A program made the translations under genes and the position numbers. The notes under the pieces were generated by a model. It was not told the origin of the DNA. It made no database searches and saw only the letters and a list, made by a program, of their open reading frames with translations. A DNA stretch of 64,000 bases, from positions 992,001-1,056,000 of the forward strand of contig NZ_VMSF01000001.1 in the NCBI RefSeq assembly GCF_009765225.1, written 5' to 3'. Below, piece after piece: positions 55,310 through 64,000 of this stretch (position 1 is its first letter; each line of letters opens with the position of its first letter). The stretch is from Leifsonia sp. AG29. GTDB lineage: Bacteria; Actinomycetota; Actinomycetes; Actinomycetales; Microbacteriaceae.

Positions 55310-57033
55310 GACTGCTCGTCCGTTCCCTTCGTCCGCACTGGCCGCTGCTCGTGGGCGTCGTCGTGTTCCAGCTCGCCCAGTCGCTGCTGTCGCTCTGGTT
55401 GCCGACGCTCAACGCCGACATCATCGACAACGGCGTCGCCAAGGGCGACACCTCCTACATACTCGCCGTCGGGGCCCAGATGCTCGGGGTGACGCTCCTC
55501 CAGATCGCCTGCGCCATCACGGCCGTCTACTTCGGCGCCAAGGTCGCTATGCGCGTCGGACGGGACCTGCGGGAGGCGATCTTCCACCGCGTCGGCGAGT
55601 TCTCGGAGCGGGAGGTGACGCGCTTCGGCGCCCCGTCGCTCATCACCCGCAACACCAACGACGTGCAGCAGGTGCAGATGCTCGTCATGATGACGTGCAC
55701 GCTGCTCGTCTCCGCGCCGATCCTCGCGATCGGCGGCATCGTGCTCGCCATGCAGCAGGACATCCAGCTGTCGTGGCTCATCGCGGTGAGCGTCCCGGTC
55801 CTCCTGATCGCGGTGGCCCTGATCATCACCCGCATGGTGCCCCTGTTCCGGAAGATGCAGGAGCGGATCGACCGCGTCAACCGGGTCCTGCGCGAGCAGC
55901 TCAGCGGCATCCGGGTCGTGCGGGCGTTCGTCCGGGAGCGGGTCGAGACCGAGCGGTTCGCCGCGGCGAACGCCGACCTGACGGACACGGCCCTCCGCGC
56001 GGGACGGCTGTTCGCACTGATGTTCCCGATCGTGATGCTGGTGCTCAACGTCTCGAGCGTCGCCGTGATCTGGTTCGGGTCCTTCCGTGTCGCCGACGGC
56101 TCGATGCAGATCGGGACGCTGACCGCCTTCCTCCAGTACCTCATGCAGATCCTCATGGGCGTCATGATGTCGACGATGATGGCGGTGCTCGTACCGAGGG
56201 CGGCCGTCTGCGCCGACCGCATCGGGGAGGTGCTCGGCACCGAGCCGTCCGTCCACTCGGCCGACAACCCGGTCACCGAGCTGCGCAGCCACGGGACGGT
56301 CGAGTTCGTCGACGTCGGGTTCTCCTACCCGGGCGCCGAGAACGCCGTCCTCACCGATGTGTCCTTCCTCGCGGAGGCGGGCCGGACCACGGCTGTCATC
56401 GGCAGCACGGGTGCCGGCAAGACGACTCTCGTCAACCTCATCCCGCGGCTGTTCGACGCGACAGCGGGGATCGTCCTCGTCGACGGCGTCGACGTCGCGG
56501 AACTCGACCCGGAGCTCCTCTGGTCGCGGTTCGGGCTCATCCCGCAGCGCCCGTACCTGTTCTCGGGGACGGTCGCCAGCAATCTCCGCTACGGCAAGCC
56601 CGATGCGACCGATGACGAACTCTGGCACGCGCTCGAGGTGGCCCAGGCCAAGGACTTCGTGGAGGCGATGCCCGACGGCCTCGACGCGCCGATCGCGCAG
56701 GGAGGCACGAACGTCTCCGGCGGTCAGCGGCAGCGCCTCGCCATCGCGCGGGCGCTCGTCAAACGCCCGGAGATCTACGTCTTCGACGACTCGTTCTCGG
56801 CGCTCGACACGGCGACCGATGCGCGCCTCCGGTCCGCGCTCGCTCGCGATGTGGCGGGCGCGACGATCATCGTCGTCGCGCAGCGCGTCTCGACCATCGT
56901 CGACGCGGATCAGATCATCGTCCTCGAGGGCGGCCGGGTCGTCGGGCGGGGCACGCACGACGAGCTGGTCAGCACCAACGCGACGTACGCGGAGATCGTC
57001 GAGTCGCAGCTGAGCGCGGAGGAGGCGGCATGA
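55300..57033 (+). CDS. ABC exporter half, degenerate ATPase site subunit
   Basis: 577 residues: six membrane helices, then the nucleotide-binding domain. Walker A GSTGAGKT, canonical signature NVSGGQRQR, but Walker B reads YVFDDSFSALD (catalytic Glu replaced by Asp) and the switch His is Gln in VVAQRVST. This is the pattern of the degenerate partner in heterodimeric exporters such as TM287/288 or LmrCD. GTG start overlapping tetR; ATGA overlap with the second half. Confidence 0.93.
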   Translation: MLLRLLVRSLRPHWPLLVGVVVFQLAQSLLSLWLPTLNADIIDNGVAKGDTSYILAVGAQMLGVTLLQIACAITAVYFGAKVAMRVGRDLREAIFHRVGEFSEREVTRFGAPSLITRNTNDVQQVQMLVMMTCTLLVSAPILAIGGIVLAMQQDIQLSWLIAVSVPVLLIAVALIITRMVPLFRKMQERIDRVNRVLREQLSGIRVVRAFVRERVETERFAAANADLTDTALRAGRLFALMFPIVMLVLNVSSVAVIWFGSFRVADGSMQIGTLTAFLQYLMQILMGVMMSTMMAVLVPRAAVCADRIGEVLGTEPSVHSADNPVTELRSHGTVEFVDVGFSYPGAENAVLTDVSFLAEAGRTTAVIGSTGAGKTTLVNLIPRLFDATAGIVLVDGVDVAELDPELLWSRFGLIPQRPYLFSGTVASNLRYGKPDATDDELWHALEVAQAKDFVEAMPDGLDAPIAQGGTNVSGGQRQRLAIARALVKRPEIYVFDDSFSALDTATDARLRSALARDVAGATIIVVAQRVSTIVDADQIIVLEGGRVVGRGTHDELVSTNATYAEIVESQLSAEEAA

Positions 57034-59039
57034 GCGAGAAGACGCAGCCCCGCACGGGCGGCGGAAGGCCCTCGGGACCGTCGGCCGCGCCCGCCGCTCC
57101 GATCCGGACCCCGGCGCGCCGCGGACCGGGTGGCGGGCCGTTCGGCGGCATGACCATGCCCGGTGACAAGTCGATGGACTTCTGGCCGTCGGCCCGGCGC
57201 CTCGGGCGTCGGCTGCGCCCGGAGGGGCTCGCCCTCGGCGCCGTGTTCGTGCTCGCCGTCACCAGCGTGGTGTTCGCCGTGCTGGGGCCGAAGCTCCTGG
57301 GCAACGCCATCAATCTCGTGTTCGCGGGGTGGATCTCGAGCAAGTTCCCCGCGGGGATGACGCAGCAGCAGGTGATCGATCAGGTCCGTGCGTCGGGGAA
57401 CGGCCAGTTCGCCGGGATCCTCTCCGGCACGACGTTCACGCCCGGCGCCGGAATCGACTTCGCCGCGGTCGGTCACGTGCTGCTCTGGGTGCTCGCGCTC
57501 TACGTGGCCTCCTCGGTGTTCAGCTACCTGCAGGCGTACGTGCTGAACGGGACCACCCAGCGGACCGTGTACCGCCTGCGCGAGGACGTCGAGGAGAAGC
57601 TCCACCGCCTCCCGCTCAAGTACTTCGACGGCATGCCGCGCGGCGAACTGCTCAGCCGCGTGACGAACGACATCGACAACATCTCGCAGACGCTGCAGCA
57701 GACGTTGAGTCAGCTGCTCACCTCCCTGCTCACGGTCGTCGGCGTCACGGTCCTGATGTTCATCATCTCGCCGCTGCTGGCGGTGATCGCGCTCATCACG
57801 ATCCCGTTGACGCTGGTCATCACGGGCCTGATCGCCCGGCGCTCCCAGAAGCTCTTCGTCGCCCAGTGGAGGAGCACGGGCGAGTTGAACGGCCAGATCG
57901 AGGAGGCCTTCACGGGGCACTCGCTCGTCAAGGTGTTCGGCCGGCACCGCGAGGTGGAGGAGCGCTTCCGGACCAAGAACGACGAGATGTACCGCGCCTC
58001 CTTCGGCGCCCAGTTCATCTCGGGCATGATCATGCCCGCCATGATGTTCGTCGGGAACCTCATGTACGTCGCGATCGCCGTCGTCGGCGGCCTCCAGGTC
58101 GCGGCGGGGGCGATGCAGCTCGGCGATGTGACCGCCTTCATCCAGTACTCGCGGCAGTTCACGCAGCCGCTCACCCAGCTCGGATCGATGGCCAACCTGC
58201 TGCAGTCCGGCGTCGCCAGCGCCGAGCGCGTGTTCGAGCTCCTCGACGCCGACGAGCAGTCGAGCGACCCGGAGGAGCCCGAGCACCCGCGGCCGACGCG
58301 AGGCCGGCTGGCCTTCGAGCACGTCTCGTTCCGCTACGAGCCGGAGGAGCCCCTCATCGACGATCTGTCGCTCGTCGCCGAGCCGGGCCAGACGGTCGCC
58401 ATCGTCGGCCCGACCGGCGCGGGCAAGACGACCCTCGTGAACCTCATGATGCGCTTCTACGAGCTCGACGCCGGGCGGATCACGCTCGACGGGATCGACA
58501 TCGCCTTGATGTCGCGGCACGACCTCCGGAGCCGGATGGGCATGGTGCTGCAGGACACGTGGCTCTTCCGGGGCACGATCCGCGACAACATCGCCTACGG
58601 GCGCCCGGGCGCCACCGAGGAGGAGATCGTCGACGCCGCGCGGGCGACCTACGTGGACCGCTTCGTCCGCACGCTGCCCGACGGCTATGACACCGTGCTC
58701 GACGATGAGGGATCGAACGTGTCGGCGGGGGAGAAGCAGCTCCTCACGATCGCGCGAGCCTTCCTGGCGCGGCCGAGCGTGCTGATCCTCGACGAGGCGA
58801 CCTCGTCGGTCGACACCCGGACCGAGCTGCTCGTCCAGAAGGCGATGAGCGTGCTGCGCGCCGAGCGCACCTCCTTCGTGATCGCCCACCGCCTGTCGAC
58901 CATCCGCGACGCCGACCTCATCCTCGTGATGGAGGCGGGCCGGATCGTGGAGCAGGGCACCCACGCCGAGCTGCTGGCCAGCGGCGGCGCCTACTACACC
59001 CTGTACAACGCGCAGTTCGCGGGCGCGGCGGCGGAGTGA
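57030..59039 (+). CDS. ABC exporter half, consensus ATPase site subunit
   Basis: 669 residues. A 50-residue Gly/Pro/Arg-rich cytoplasmic start, six membrane helices with an unusually long loop of about 60 residues between the first two, then the ATPase domain: Walker A GPTGAGKT, Walker B VLILDEATSSVD with the catalytic Glu, switch His in IAHRLST, but a divergent signature NVSAGEKQL. Complements the first half to make one active and one inactive ATP site. Exports an unknown, probably hydrophobic, compound. Confidence 0.93.
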   Translation: MSEKTQPRTGGGRPSGPSAAPAAPIRTPARRGPGGGPFGGMTMPGDKSMDFWPSARRLGRRLRPEGLALGAVFVLAVTSVVFAVLGPKLLGNAINLVFAGWISSKFPAGMTQQQVIDQVRASGNGQFAGILSGTTFTPGAGIDFAAVGHVLLWVLALYVASSVFSYLQAYVLNGTTQRTVYRLREDVEEKLHRLPLKYFDGMPRGELLSRVTNDIDNISQTLQQTLSQLLTSLLTVVGVTVLMFIISPLLAVIALITIPLTLVITGLIARRSQKLFVAQWRSTGELNGQIEEAFTGHSLVKVFGRHREVEERFRTKNDEMYRASFGAQFISGMIMPAMMFVGNLMYVAIAVVGGLQVAAGAMQLGDVTAFIQYSRQFTQPLTQLGSMANLLQSGVASAERVFELLDADEQSSDPEEPEHPRPTRGRLAFEHVSFRYEPEEPLIDDLSLVAEPGQTVAIVGPTGAGKTTLVNLMMRFYELDAGRITLDGIDIALMSRHDLRSRMGMVLQDTWLFRGTIRDNIAYGRPGATEEEIVDAARATYVDRFVRTLPDGYDTVLDDEGSNVSAGEKQLLTIARAFLARPSVLILDEATSSVDTRTELLVQKAMSVLRAERTSFVIAHRLSTIRDADLILVMEAGRIVEQGTHAELLASGGAYYTLYNAQFAGAAAE

Positions 59040-59055
59040 CGGCGGCGCGCGCCGA

Positions 59056-59850
59056 TCAGGGCTCGCTCAACCGGGAGGCGAACGCGCGGACGCACCAGAA
59101 GGCGCCGTAGGCGATGAGCCCGAGCGCGATGAGGATCAGCAGGACGACCCCGAACGGGACTCGCGTCAGCTCCTTCAGGCTGCTGTCGAGCCCGCCGGCC
59201 TTGCTGGGGTCCGACGCGACCGCGCCCCACACGACGAGGCCGCCCACGATGATGAGCGCGACGCCCTTCGCGATGTAGCCGACGCGCCCGAGCGTGGTGG
59301 TGACGCCCGCGAGCCGGTTCGGCGGCAGCCGGAGGTCGCGCTCGAACCGGTGGGTCGCGCCGTTGCGGATGAAGACGATGCCCGTCACCACGATCGCGAT
59401 GCCGACGGCCGCGAGGAGGAAGACGCCGCCCGGCACGGACAGGAGCTTGGCGCTCGCCGACTTGTCCTGGGAGGACGAGCTGTGACTGGTCCCGGAGGCG
59501 ACGGACACCGCGATGAGGGCGAGCGCCGCGTAGAGCACGCACTTGGCGACCTCGACGGCCTTCTCGGCCGGCCGGTGAGCGGTCACCGCCTGGAGGATCT
59601 GCCAGAGGGCGAGGAAGACCAGCCCCACGATCACGGCCCACAACACGAAGAGGCCTCCCGGCACCTTCGTCACGGCCTGGAGCGCGCCGGTCTGGTCGGC
59701 GCTGCCGCCACCTGCCCCGGCCGCGACCGAGAGGGCGATGATCCCGATGAGGATGTGCAGCACGCCGATGGCGAACAGCCCGACCCGTGCGAGCGCGCGC
59801 ACGGCGGGCTGGCGTTCCACGCGGGCTGCGGTTCGGGAGGGGCCGGCCAT
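59056..59850 (-). CDS. DUF1206 membrane protein
   Basis: 264 residues with six membrane segments arranged as three repeated two-helix units, each with a Gly at the same place (ARVGLFAIGVLHILIG, KCVLYAALALIAVSV, GRVGYIAKGVALIIVGG). This is the DUF1206 pattern; function unknown. Converges on the exporter gene. TACCGT stands seven bases before the ATG at 59850, a near match to the leaderless spacing. Confidence 0.88.
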   Translation of the reverse strand: MAGPSRTAARVERQPAVRALARVGLFAIGVLHILIGIIALSVAAGAGGGSADQTGALQAVTKVPGGLFVLWAVIVGLVFLALWQILQAVTAHRPAEKAVEVAKCVLYAALALIAVSVASGTSHSSSSQDKSASAKLLSVPGGVFLLAAVGIAIVVTGIVFIRNGATHRFERDLRLPPNRLAGVTTTLGRVGYIAKGVALIIVGGLVVWGAVASDPSKAGGLDSSLKELTRVPFGVVLLILIALGLIAYGAFWCVRAFASRLSEP

Positions 59851-59909
59851 GCCCCACACGGTACGCGCGTTCACCGCGCACGGAATCTCGGGTACCGTAG
59901 ATGACTGAT

Positions 59910-59934
59910 ACCGCCGCGCCGATCGCGCGGCGGT
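59910..59934 (+). promoter_or_regulatory. Leader hairpin before nusA
   Basis: ACCGCCGCGC-CGATC-GCGCGGCGGT, a perfect 10 bp stem, 24 bases before the nusA ATG and clear of the Shine-Dalgarno GAGGAGG. No T tract follows, so it is not an intrinsic terminator. TAGATG/TACCGT boxes at about 59893-59903 may be the promoter. Confidence 0.6.
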
Positions 59935-59958
59935 GAGATCTGAATAGAGGAGGCCGGC

Positions 59959-60966
59959 ATGGACATCGACCTCAGCGTCTTGCGTCTCATGGAGCGCGAG
60001 AAGGAGATCCCGTTCGACGAGCTGGTGCAGATCATCGAGCAGGCGATCCTGACCGCCTACCTGAAGCACACCAACCAGGCCGACCACCGCCACGGGCACA
60101 GCGACCAGCCGCCCGCGGCGCGCGTGCACCTGGACCGCAAGACCGGGCATGTCACCGTCTACGTCCCGGAGCGCGACGACGAGGGCAACATCATCGGCGA
60201 GGCCGAGGACAGCCCGAGCGACTTCGGCCGCATCGCGGCGTTCGCCGCCAAGCAGGTGATCAACCAGCGGCTCCGCGACATCGCCGACGACGCCGTGCTC
60301 GGCGAGTTCCGCGGCCGCGAGGGCGACATCGTCGCCGGCGTGATCCAGCAGGGGCCGAATCCGCGGATGGTCCACATCGACCTCGGCACGGTGGAGGCGA
60401 TCCTCCCTCCCGAGGAGCAGGTCCCCGGTGAGGAGTACGCGCACGGCTCGCGCATCCGCGTCTACGTGACGAGCGTGGCGAAGGGGCCGAAGGGTCCCTC
60501 CATCACCGTCTCGCGCACGCACCCCGCGCTCGTCCGCAAGCTCTTCGCGCTCGAGGTGCCCGAGATCGCGAGCGGCGTCGTCGAGATCGTCTCGCTCGCC
60601 CGCGAGGCCGGCCACCGCACCAAGATCGCCGTCCGCGCCACCGAGCCCGGCGTGAACGCCAAGGGCGCGTGCATCGGAGAGCTCGGGCAGCGGGTGCGAG
60701 CCGTCACGGCCGAACTCAACAACGAGAAGATCGACATCGTCGACTACTCGCCGGACCTCGCGACGTTCGTGTCGAGCGCGCTCTCGCCCGCCAAGGTGAC
60801 GAGCGCCTTCGTGATCGACGAGTCGCTGAAGGCCGTGCGCGCCCTCGTGCCGGACTACCAGCTCTCGCTCGCGATCGGCAAGGAGGGGCAGAACGCCCGC
60901 CTCGCCGCCAAGCTGACCGGTGCCAAGATCGACATCCAGCCGGATTCGATCCTCGACCGGGAGTGA
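59959..60966 (+). CDS. nusA: Transcription factor NusA
   Basis: 335 residues. N-terminal RNA polymerase-binding domain (DIDLSVLRLMEREKEIPFDEL), S1 domain near 115-180 (GDIVAGVIQQGPNPRMVHIDLG), then two KH domains (KGACIGELGQRVRAV and LAIGKEGQNARLAAKL). It lacks the acidic C-terminal repeats of E. coli NusA, as expected for Actinobacteria. Usually rimP precedes it; here a reversed DUF1206 gene does. Confidence 0.96.
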   Translation: MDIDLSVLRLMEREKEIPFDELVQIIEQAILTAYLKHTNQADHRHGHSDQPPAARVHLDRKTGHVTVYVPERDDEGNIIGEAEDSPSDFGRIAAFAAKQVINQRLRDIADDAVLGEFRGREGDIVAGVIQQGPNPRMVHIDLGTVEAILPPEEQVPGEEYAHGSRIRVYVTSVAKGPKGPSITVSRTHPALVRKLFALEVPEIASGVVEIVSLAREAGHRTKIAVRATEPGVNAKGACIGELGQRVRAVTAELNNEKIDIVDYSPDLATFVSSALSPAKVTSAFVIDESLKAVRALVPDYQLSLAIGKEGQNARLAAKLTGAKIDIQPDSILDRE

Positions 60967-61058
60967 GCCCGCGTCCAGGGAATCGGAAGCGTCCGCACGG
61001 CGTTGCATGGGAAGGCGGCTCCATCCGTGGTTCGGCGCCCGTGCGCCGGAGGGGTAAG

Positions 61059-61334
61059 ATGGTAGCTGTCAGAACGTGCGTCGGATGCCGTTCTCGCGCT
61101 CCCCGGTCCTCTCTTCTGAGGGTCGTCGCCCGTGATTCGGAGATCGTGGCGGATCCGTCCGCCGCTCTTCCGGGGCGGGGCGCGTGGCTGCATCCGACCG
61201 ACGAGTGTCTCGACAAAGCCCTGAACCGGCGAGCCTTCGGGCGAGCCCTCCGGGTCGAAGGGACACTCGGAACCGCGACCGTCCGGTCGCACATTCATAG
61301 ACAGGCTGAAGAAGCAGTGACTTCACATGAGTGA
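61059..61334 (+). CDS. ylxR: YlxR-family RNA-binding protein
   Basis: 91 residues. Diagnostic RTCVGCRSR near the N terminus and the GRGAWLHP block. DUF448 proteins bind RNA and, in some bacteria, RNase P. ATG at 61059 follows GGAGGGG. Lies between nusA and infB as in most Gram-positive bacteria. Confidence 0.92.
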   Translation: MVAVRTCVGCRSRAPRSSLLRVVARDSEIVADPSAALPGRGAWLHPTDECLDKALNRRAFGRALRVEGTLGTATVRSHIHRQAEEAVTSHE

Positions 61335-61382
61335 CAACCGATGAGCGGCTCGAAATGAGATCCGTCCGCAACTAACGCCTGC

Positions 61383-61406
61383 CCTGTCTGGGTGGGCCCA
61401 GACAGG
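61383..61406 (+). promoter_or_regulatory. Hairpin overlapping the infB ribosome binding site
   Basis: CCTGTCTGGG-TGGG-CCCAGACAGG, a perfect 10 bp stem. The last two bases of its 3' arm are the GG of the infB Shine-Dalgarno GGAG (61405-61408); the GTG start is at 61413. No T tract follows. It could limit access to the infB start. Confidence 0.65.
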
Positions 61407-61412
61407 AGAATT

Positions 61413-64000
61413 GTGGCTGCAAAACCACGCGTACACGAGGTCGCGAGCGAGCTCGGCGTCGACAGCAAGGTCGCGCTCGCGAAGCTCAAGGAGATGGGCG
61501 AGTTCGTCAAGGGACCGTCCTCGAGCATCGAGCCCCCGGTGGCGCGCAAGCTGCGCGCCGCGCTGGAGGCCGAGGGGCACACCAGCGCGAAGGGCGGCGG
61601 CGCCCCCGCTGCTCCCCGCGCCCAGGCGCAGGCCCCGAAGCCGGGCGCGCCGCGCCCGCAGACCCCCGCGCCCGCCGCGGGCGACGGCCCCAAGCCGCAG
61701 TCGCCGATGTCGGTCGCCGAGCGTCAGGCCGCGGCTGAGAAGGCGGCTGCTGAGAAAGCCGCCGCCGAGAAGACCGCCGCCGAGAAGGCGGCGGCCGACC
61801 AGGGCGCCCAGCAGAAGCCCGCCGCGTCGACGGACGCGGTCAAGCCGTCCGGCCCGCGTCCCGGCGCCGGAAGCATCCCCCGCCCGAGCGCTCCGCGCCC
61901 GGGCAACAACCCGTACTCGTCGAGCCAGGGGATGGGCCAGCGCCCGTCCACCCCGCGACCGGGCAACAACCCGTTCTCGAGCTCGCAGGGCATGGGCCAG
62001 CGCCCGTCGCCCGGCAACATCCCGCGGCCGACGCCTCCGCGTCCCGGCTCGCCGCGCATCGGCGCGCCCGGTCAGGGCGGTGGCAACCGTCCGGGCCCGC
62101 GTCAGGGCGGCGGCGGCCGTCCCGGCTTCCAGCAGCGCCCCGGCAGCGGCGCGGGTGCGGGAGCCGGCACCGGCTTCCAGCGTCCCGGTGGCGGCTTCGG
62201 CGGCCCCCGGCCGGCCGGCGGCGGCCGCGGTCGCGGACCGGGCGGCGGCACGGCCGGCGCGTTCGGACGCGGCGGCGGCAAGAGCAAGGCCCGCAAGTCG
62301 AAGCGCGCGAAGCGTCAAGAGTTCGAGATGCGGGAGGCCCCGTCGCTGGGCGGCGTGAGCGTCCCCCGCGGCGACGGCAGCACCGTCATCCGGCTGCGCC
62401 GCGGCGCCTCCATCTCGGACTTCGCCGACAAGATCGACGCGAACCCGGCCTCGCTCGTCACCGTCCTGTTCCACCTGGGCGAGATGGCGACCGCGACCGA
62501 GTCGCTCGACGAGGCCACCTTCGAGGTGCTCGGCGATGAGCTGGGCTACAAGATCCAGGTCGTGTCGCCCGAGGACGAGGACAAGGAGCTCCTCGAGGGC
62601 TTCGACATCGACCTCGATGCCGAGCTCGAGGGCGAGTCCGACGAGGATCTCGAGATCCGTCCGCCGGTCGTGACCGTCATGGGCCACGTCGACCACGGTA
62701 AGACGCGCCTCCTCGACGCCATCCGGAACGCCAACGTGGTGGCCGGCGAGGCGGGCGGGATCACGCAGCACATCGGTGCGTACCAGGTCTGGACCGAGCA
62801 CGAGGGCATCGAGCGCGCCATCACGTTCATCGACACCCCGGGTCACGAGGCGTTCACCGCCATGCGTGCCCGCGGTGCCCAGGTGACCGACATCGCGATC
62901 CTCGTGGTCGCGGCCGACGACGGCATCATGCCCCAGACGATCGAGGCGCTGAACCACGCCCAGGCGGCCGAGGTGCCGATCGTGGTCGCGGTCAACAAGA
63001 TCGACAAGCCCGACGCCAACCCGGCGAAGGTACGCCAGCAGCTCACCGAGTTCGGCCTGGTCGCCGAGGAGTACGGCGGCGACGTCATGTTCGTCGACGT
63101 GTCCGCGCGGAACAACATCGGCATCCAGGAGCTGCTCGACGCGGTGCTCCTGACGGCCGACGCCGGTCTCGACCTGCGCGCCAACCCCAACAAGGACGCC
63201 CGCGGCGTCGCCATCGAGGCGAAGCTCGACAAGGGCCGCGGCGCCGTGGCGACCGTGCTCATCCAGTCGGGAACGCTGCGCGTCGGCGACGCGATCGTCG
63301 CGGGAACGGCCTACGGCCGCGTCCGTGCGATGGCCGACGAGAACGGCGACGCCGTCTTCGAGGCCGCGCCGTCCCGGCCGGTGCAGGTGCAGGGTCTGTC
63401 CAGCGTCCCGCGCGCCGGCGACACCTTCCTCGTCACCGAGGAGGACCGCACCGCCCGTCAGATCGCCGAGAAGCGCGAGGCCGCCGAGCGCAACGCGCAG
63501 CTGGCCAAGGCCCGCAAGCGCATCTCGCTCGAGGACTTCACCCGGGCTCTCGAGGAGGGCAAGGTCGAGGCGCTCAACCTCATCATCAAGGGCGACGTGT
63601 CCGGTGCCGTGGAGGCGCTGGAGGAGTCGCTCATGAAGATCGAGGTCGACGAGTCGGTCAGCCTGCGCATCCTGCACCGCGGCGTCGGCGCGATCACCGA
63701 GTCGGACATCGACCTGGCGACCATCGACAACGCGATCGTGATCGGCTTCAACGTCCGCCCGGACGTGAAGGCCCGCGAGCGCGCCGCCCGCGAGGGCGTC
63801 GACGTCCGGTTCTACTCGGTCATCTACAACGCCATCGAGGACATCGAGAACTCGCTGAAGGGCATGCTGAAGCCCGAGTTCGAAGAGGTCCAGTCGGGTG
63901 TCGCCGAGATCCGCGAGGTGTTCCGCTCCTCCAAGTTCGGCAACATCGCCGGTGTCATCGTCCGGTCCGGCACGATCACGCGCAACGCCAAGGCGCGCGT
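61413..64000 (+). CDS. infB: Translation initiation factor IF-2 (3' end outside window)
   Basis: 862 codons in the window, no stop reached. The IF2_N domain ([16 protein letters not shown]) is followed by a 240-residue linker of Ala-Glu-Lys repeats, then Pro/Gly/Arg-rich sequence with [14 protein letters not shown], a second IF2_N-type domain near 315-365, and the GTPase: GHVDHGKT at about 423, switch [20 protein letters not shown]. Domains II and III ([13 protein letters not shown] and [15 protein letters not shown]) follow. Recruits initiator tRNA to the 30S subunit. GTG start after CAGGAG. Confidence 0.96.
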   Translation, partial: MAAKPRVHEVASELGVDSKVALAKLKEMGEFVKGPSSSIEPPVARKLRAALEAEGHTSAKGGGAPAAPRAQAQAPKPGAPRPQTPAPAAGDGPKPQSPMSVAERQAAAEKAAAEKAAAEKTAAEKAAADQGAQQKPAASTDAVKPSGPRPGAGSIPRPSAPRPGNNPYSSSQGMGQRPSTPRPGNNPFSSSQGMGQRPSPGNIPRPTPPRPGSPRIGAPGQGGGNRPGPRQGGGGRPGFQQRPGSGAGAGAGTGFQRPGGGFGGPRPAGGGRGRGPGGGTAGAFGRGGGKSKARKSKRAKRQEFEMREAPSLGGVSVPRGDGSTVIRLRRGASISDFADKIDANPASLVTVLFHLGEMATATESLDEATFEVLGDELGYKIQVVSPEDEDKELLEGFDIDLDAELEGESDEDLEIRPPVVTVMGHVDHGKTRLLDAIRNANVVAGEAGGITQHIGAYQVWTEHEGIERAITFIDTPGHEAFTAMRARGAQVTDIAILVVAADDGIMPQTIEALNHAQAAEVPIVVAVNKIDKPDANPAKVRQQLTEFGLVAEEYGGDVMFVDVSARNNIGIQELLDAVLLTADAGLDLRANPNKDARGVAIEAKLDKGRGAVATVLIQSGTLRVGDAIVAGTAYGRVRAMADENGDAVFEAAPSRPVQVQGLSSVPRAGDTFLVTEEDRTARQIAEKREAAERNAQLAKARKRISLEDFTRALEEGKVEALNLIIKGDVSGAVEALEESLMKIEVDESVSLRILHRGVGAITESDIDLATIDNAIVIGFNVRPDVKARERAAREGVDVRFYSVIYNAIEDIENSLKGMLKPEFEEVQSGVAEIREVFRSSKFGNIAGVIVRSGTITRNAKAR

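Noticed and set aside
61383-61406. Intrinsic terminator before infB
   Set aside because: Good stem but followed by AGAATTG instead of a T tract, and it abuts the infB ribosome binding site.
61323-63677. Open frame of 784 codons opposite infB
   Set aside because: Antisense shadow; infB on the plus strand has complete GTPase motifs.

Overview
The window is a high-GC, densely packed bacterial chromosome segment from an actinobacterium, most likely Microbacteriaceae and close to Leifsonia or Clavibacter. This rests on protein style and gene order (argS-DUF2993-lysA-hom-thrC-thrB-rho-prfA ... prmC-sua5-wecA-atp; nusA-ylxR-infB), an actinobacterial Rho with a long Gln/Arg-rich insertion, DUF1206/DUF3558/DUF2993 proteins, many GTG starts, 1-4 bp gene overlaps and leaderless-type promoters. 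No sequence search was run, so genus is inference. No CRISPR array, insertion sequence, prophage or rRNA was seen; one tRNA gene is present.

Layout. 1-10.4 kb: the 3' part of a class A penicillin-binding protein, then short accessory genes (HD protein, zinc alcohol dehydrogenase, Nudix hydrolase, DUF1345 and DUF1905 proteins, lipase maturation factor, endo/exonuclease-phosphatase) and a stand-alone LigD-type polymerase that converges on an ATP-dependent DNA ligase (10.4-11.5 kb). 11.5-18.7 kb: a leftward run of seven genes, several with 4 bp overlaps: TPM-domain protein, PspA, arginase-like, crotonase, FAD disulfide reductase-like, a small HEAVH protein and an SDR. 18.9-26.6 kb: class I amidotransferase, Pcm, epimerase, MscS channel, a tandem hairpin repeat, MsrB and MsrA, RlmC, tRNA-Arg(CCG) and a lipoprotein.

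26.7-36.8 kb: argS, a DUF2993 protein, then lysA-hom-thrC-thrB (aspartate-family amino acids) and rho, closed by a strong intrinsic terminator. 36.9-41.9 kb: prfA and prmC, separated by a reversed cysE-cysK pair, then a HAD phosphatase and sua5. 41.9-50.6 kb: a WecA-like phosphoglycosyltransferase, a membrane protein in the atpI position, and the complete atpBEFHAGDC operon with an unusually short epsilon subunit. 50.6-52.0 kb: a P-loop kinase-like protein and YaaA.

52.0-64.0 kb: an apparently orphan structured leader or small RNA; a tag-ogt alkylation-repair pair divergent from an aldo/keto reductase; a TetR regulator with a clear palindromic operator in front of a heterodimeric ABC exporter; a DUF1206 protein; then nusA-ylxR-infB, with infB running off the end. 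The most interesting signals are the 156-bp-spaced tandem hairpin repeat, the orphan leader at 52.04-52.19 kb, an infB hairpin overlapping its ribosome binding site, the degenerate/consensus ABC pair under TetR control, and six genes whose TANNNT box lies exactly six bases before the start codon. None of these clearly amounts to a new multi-gene system.
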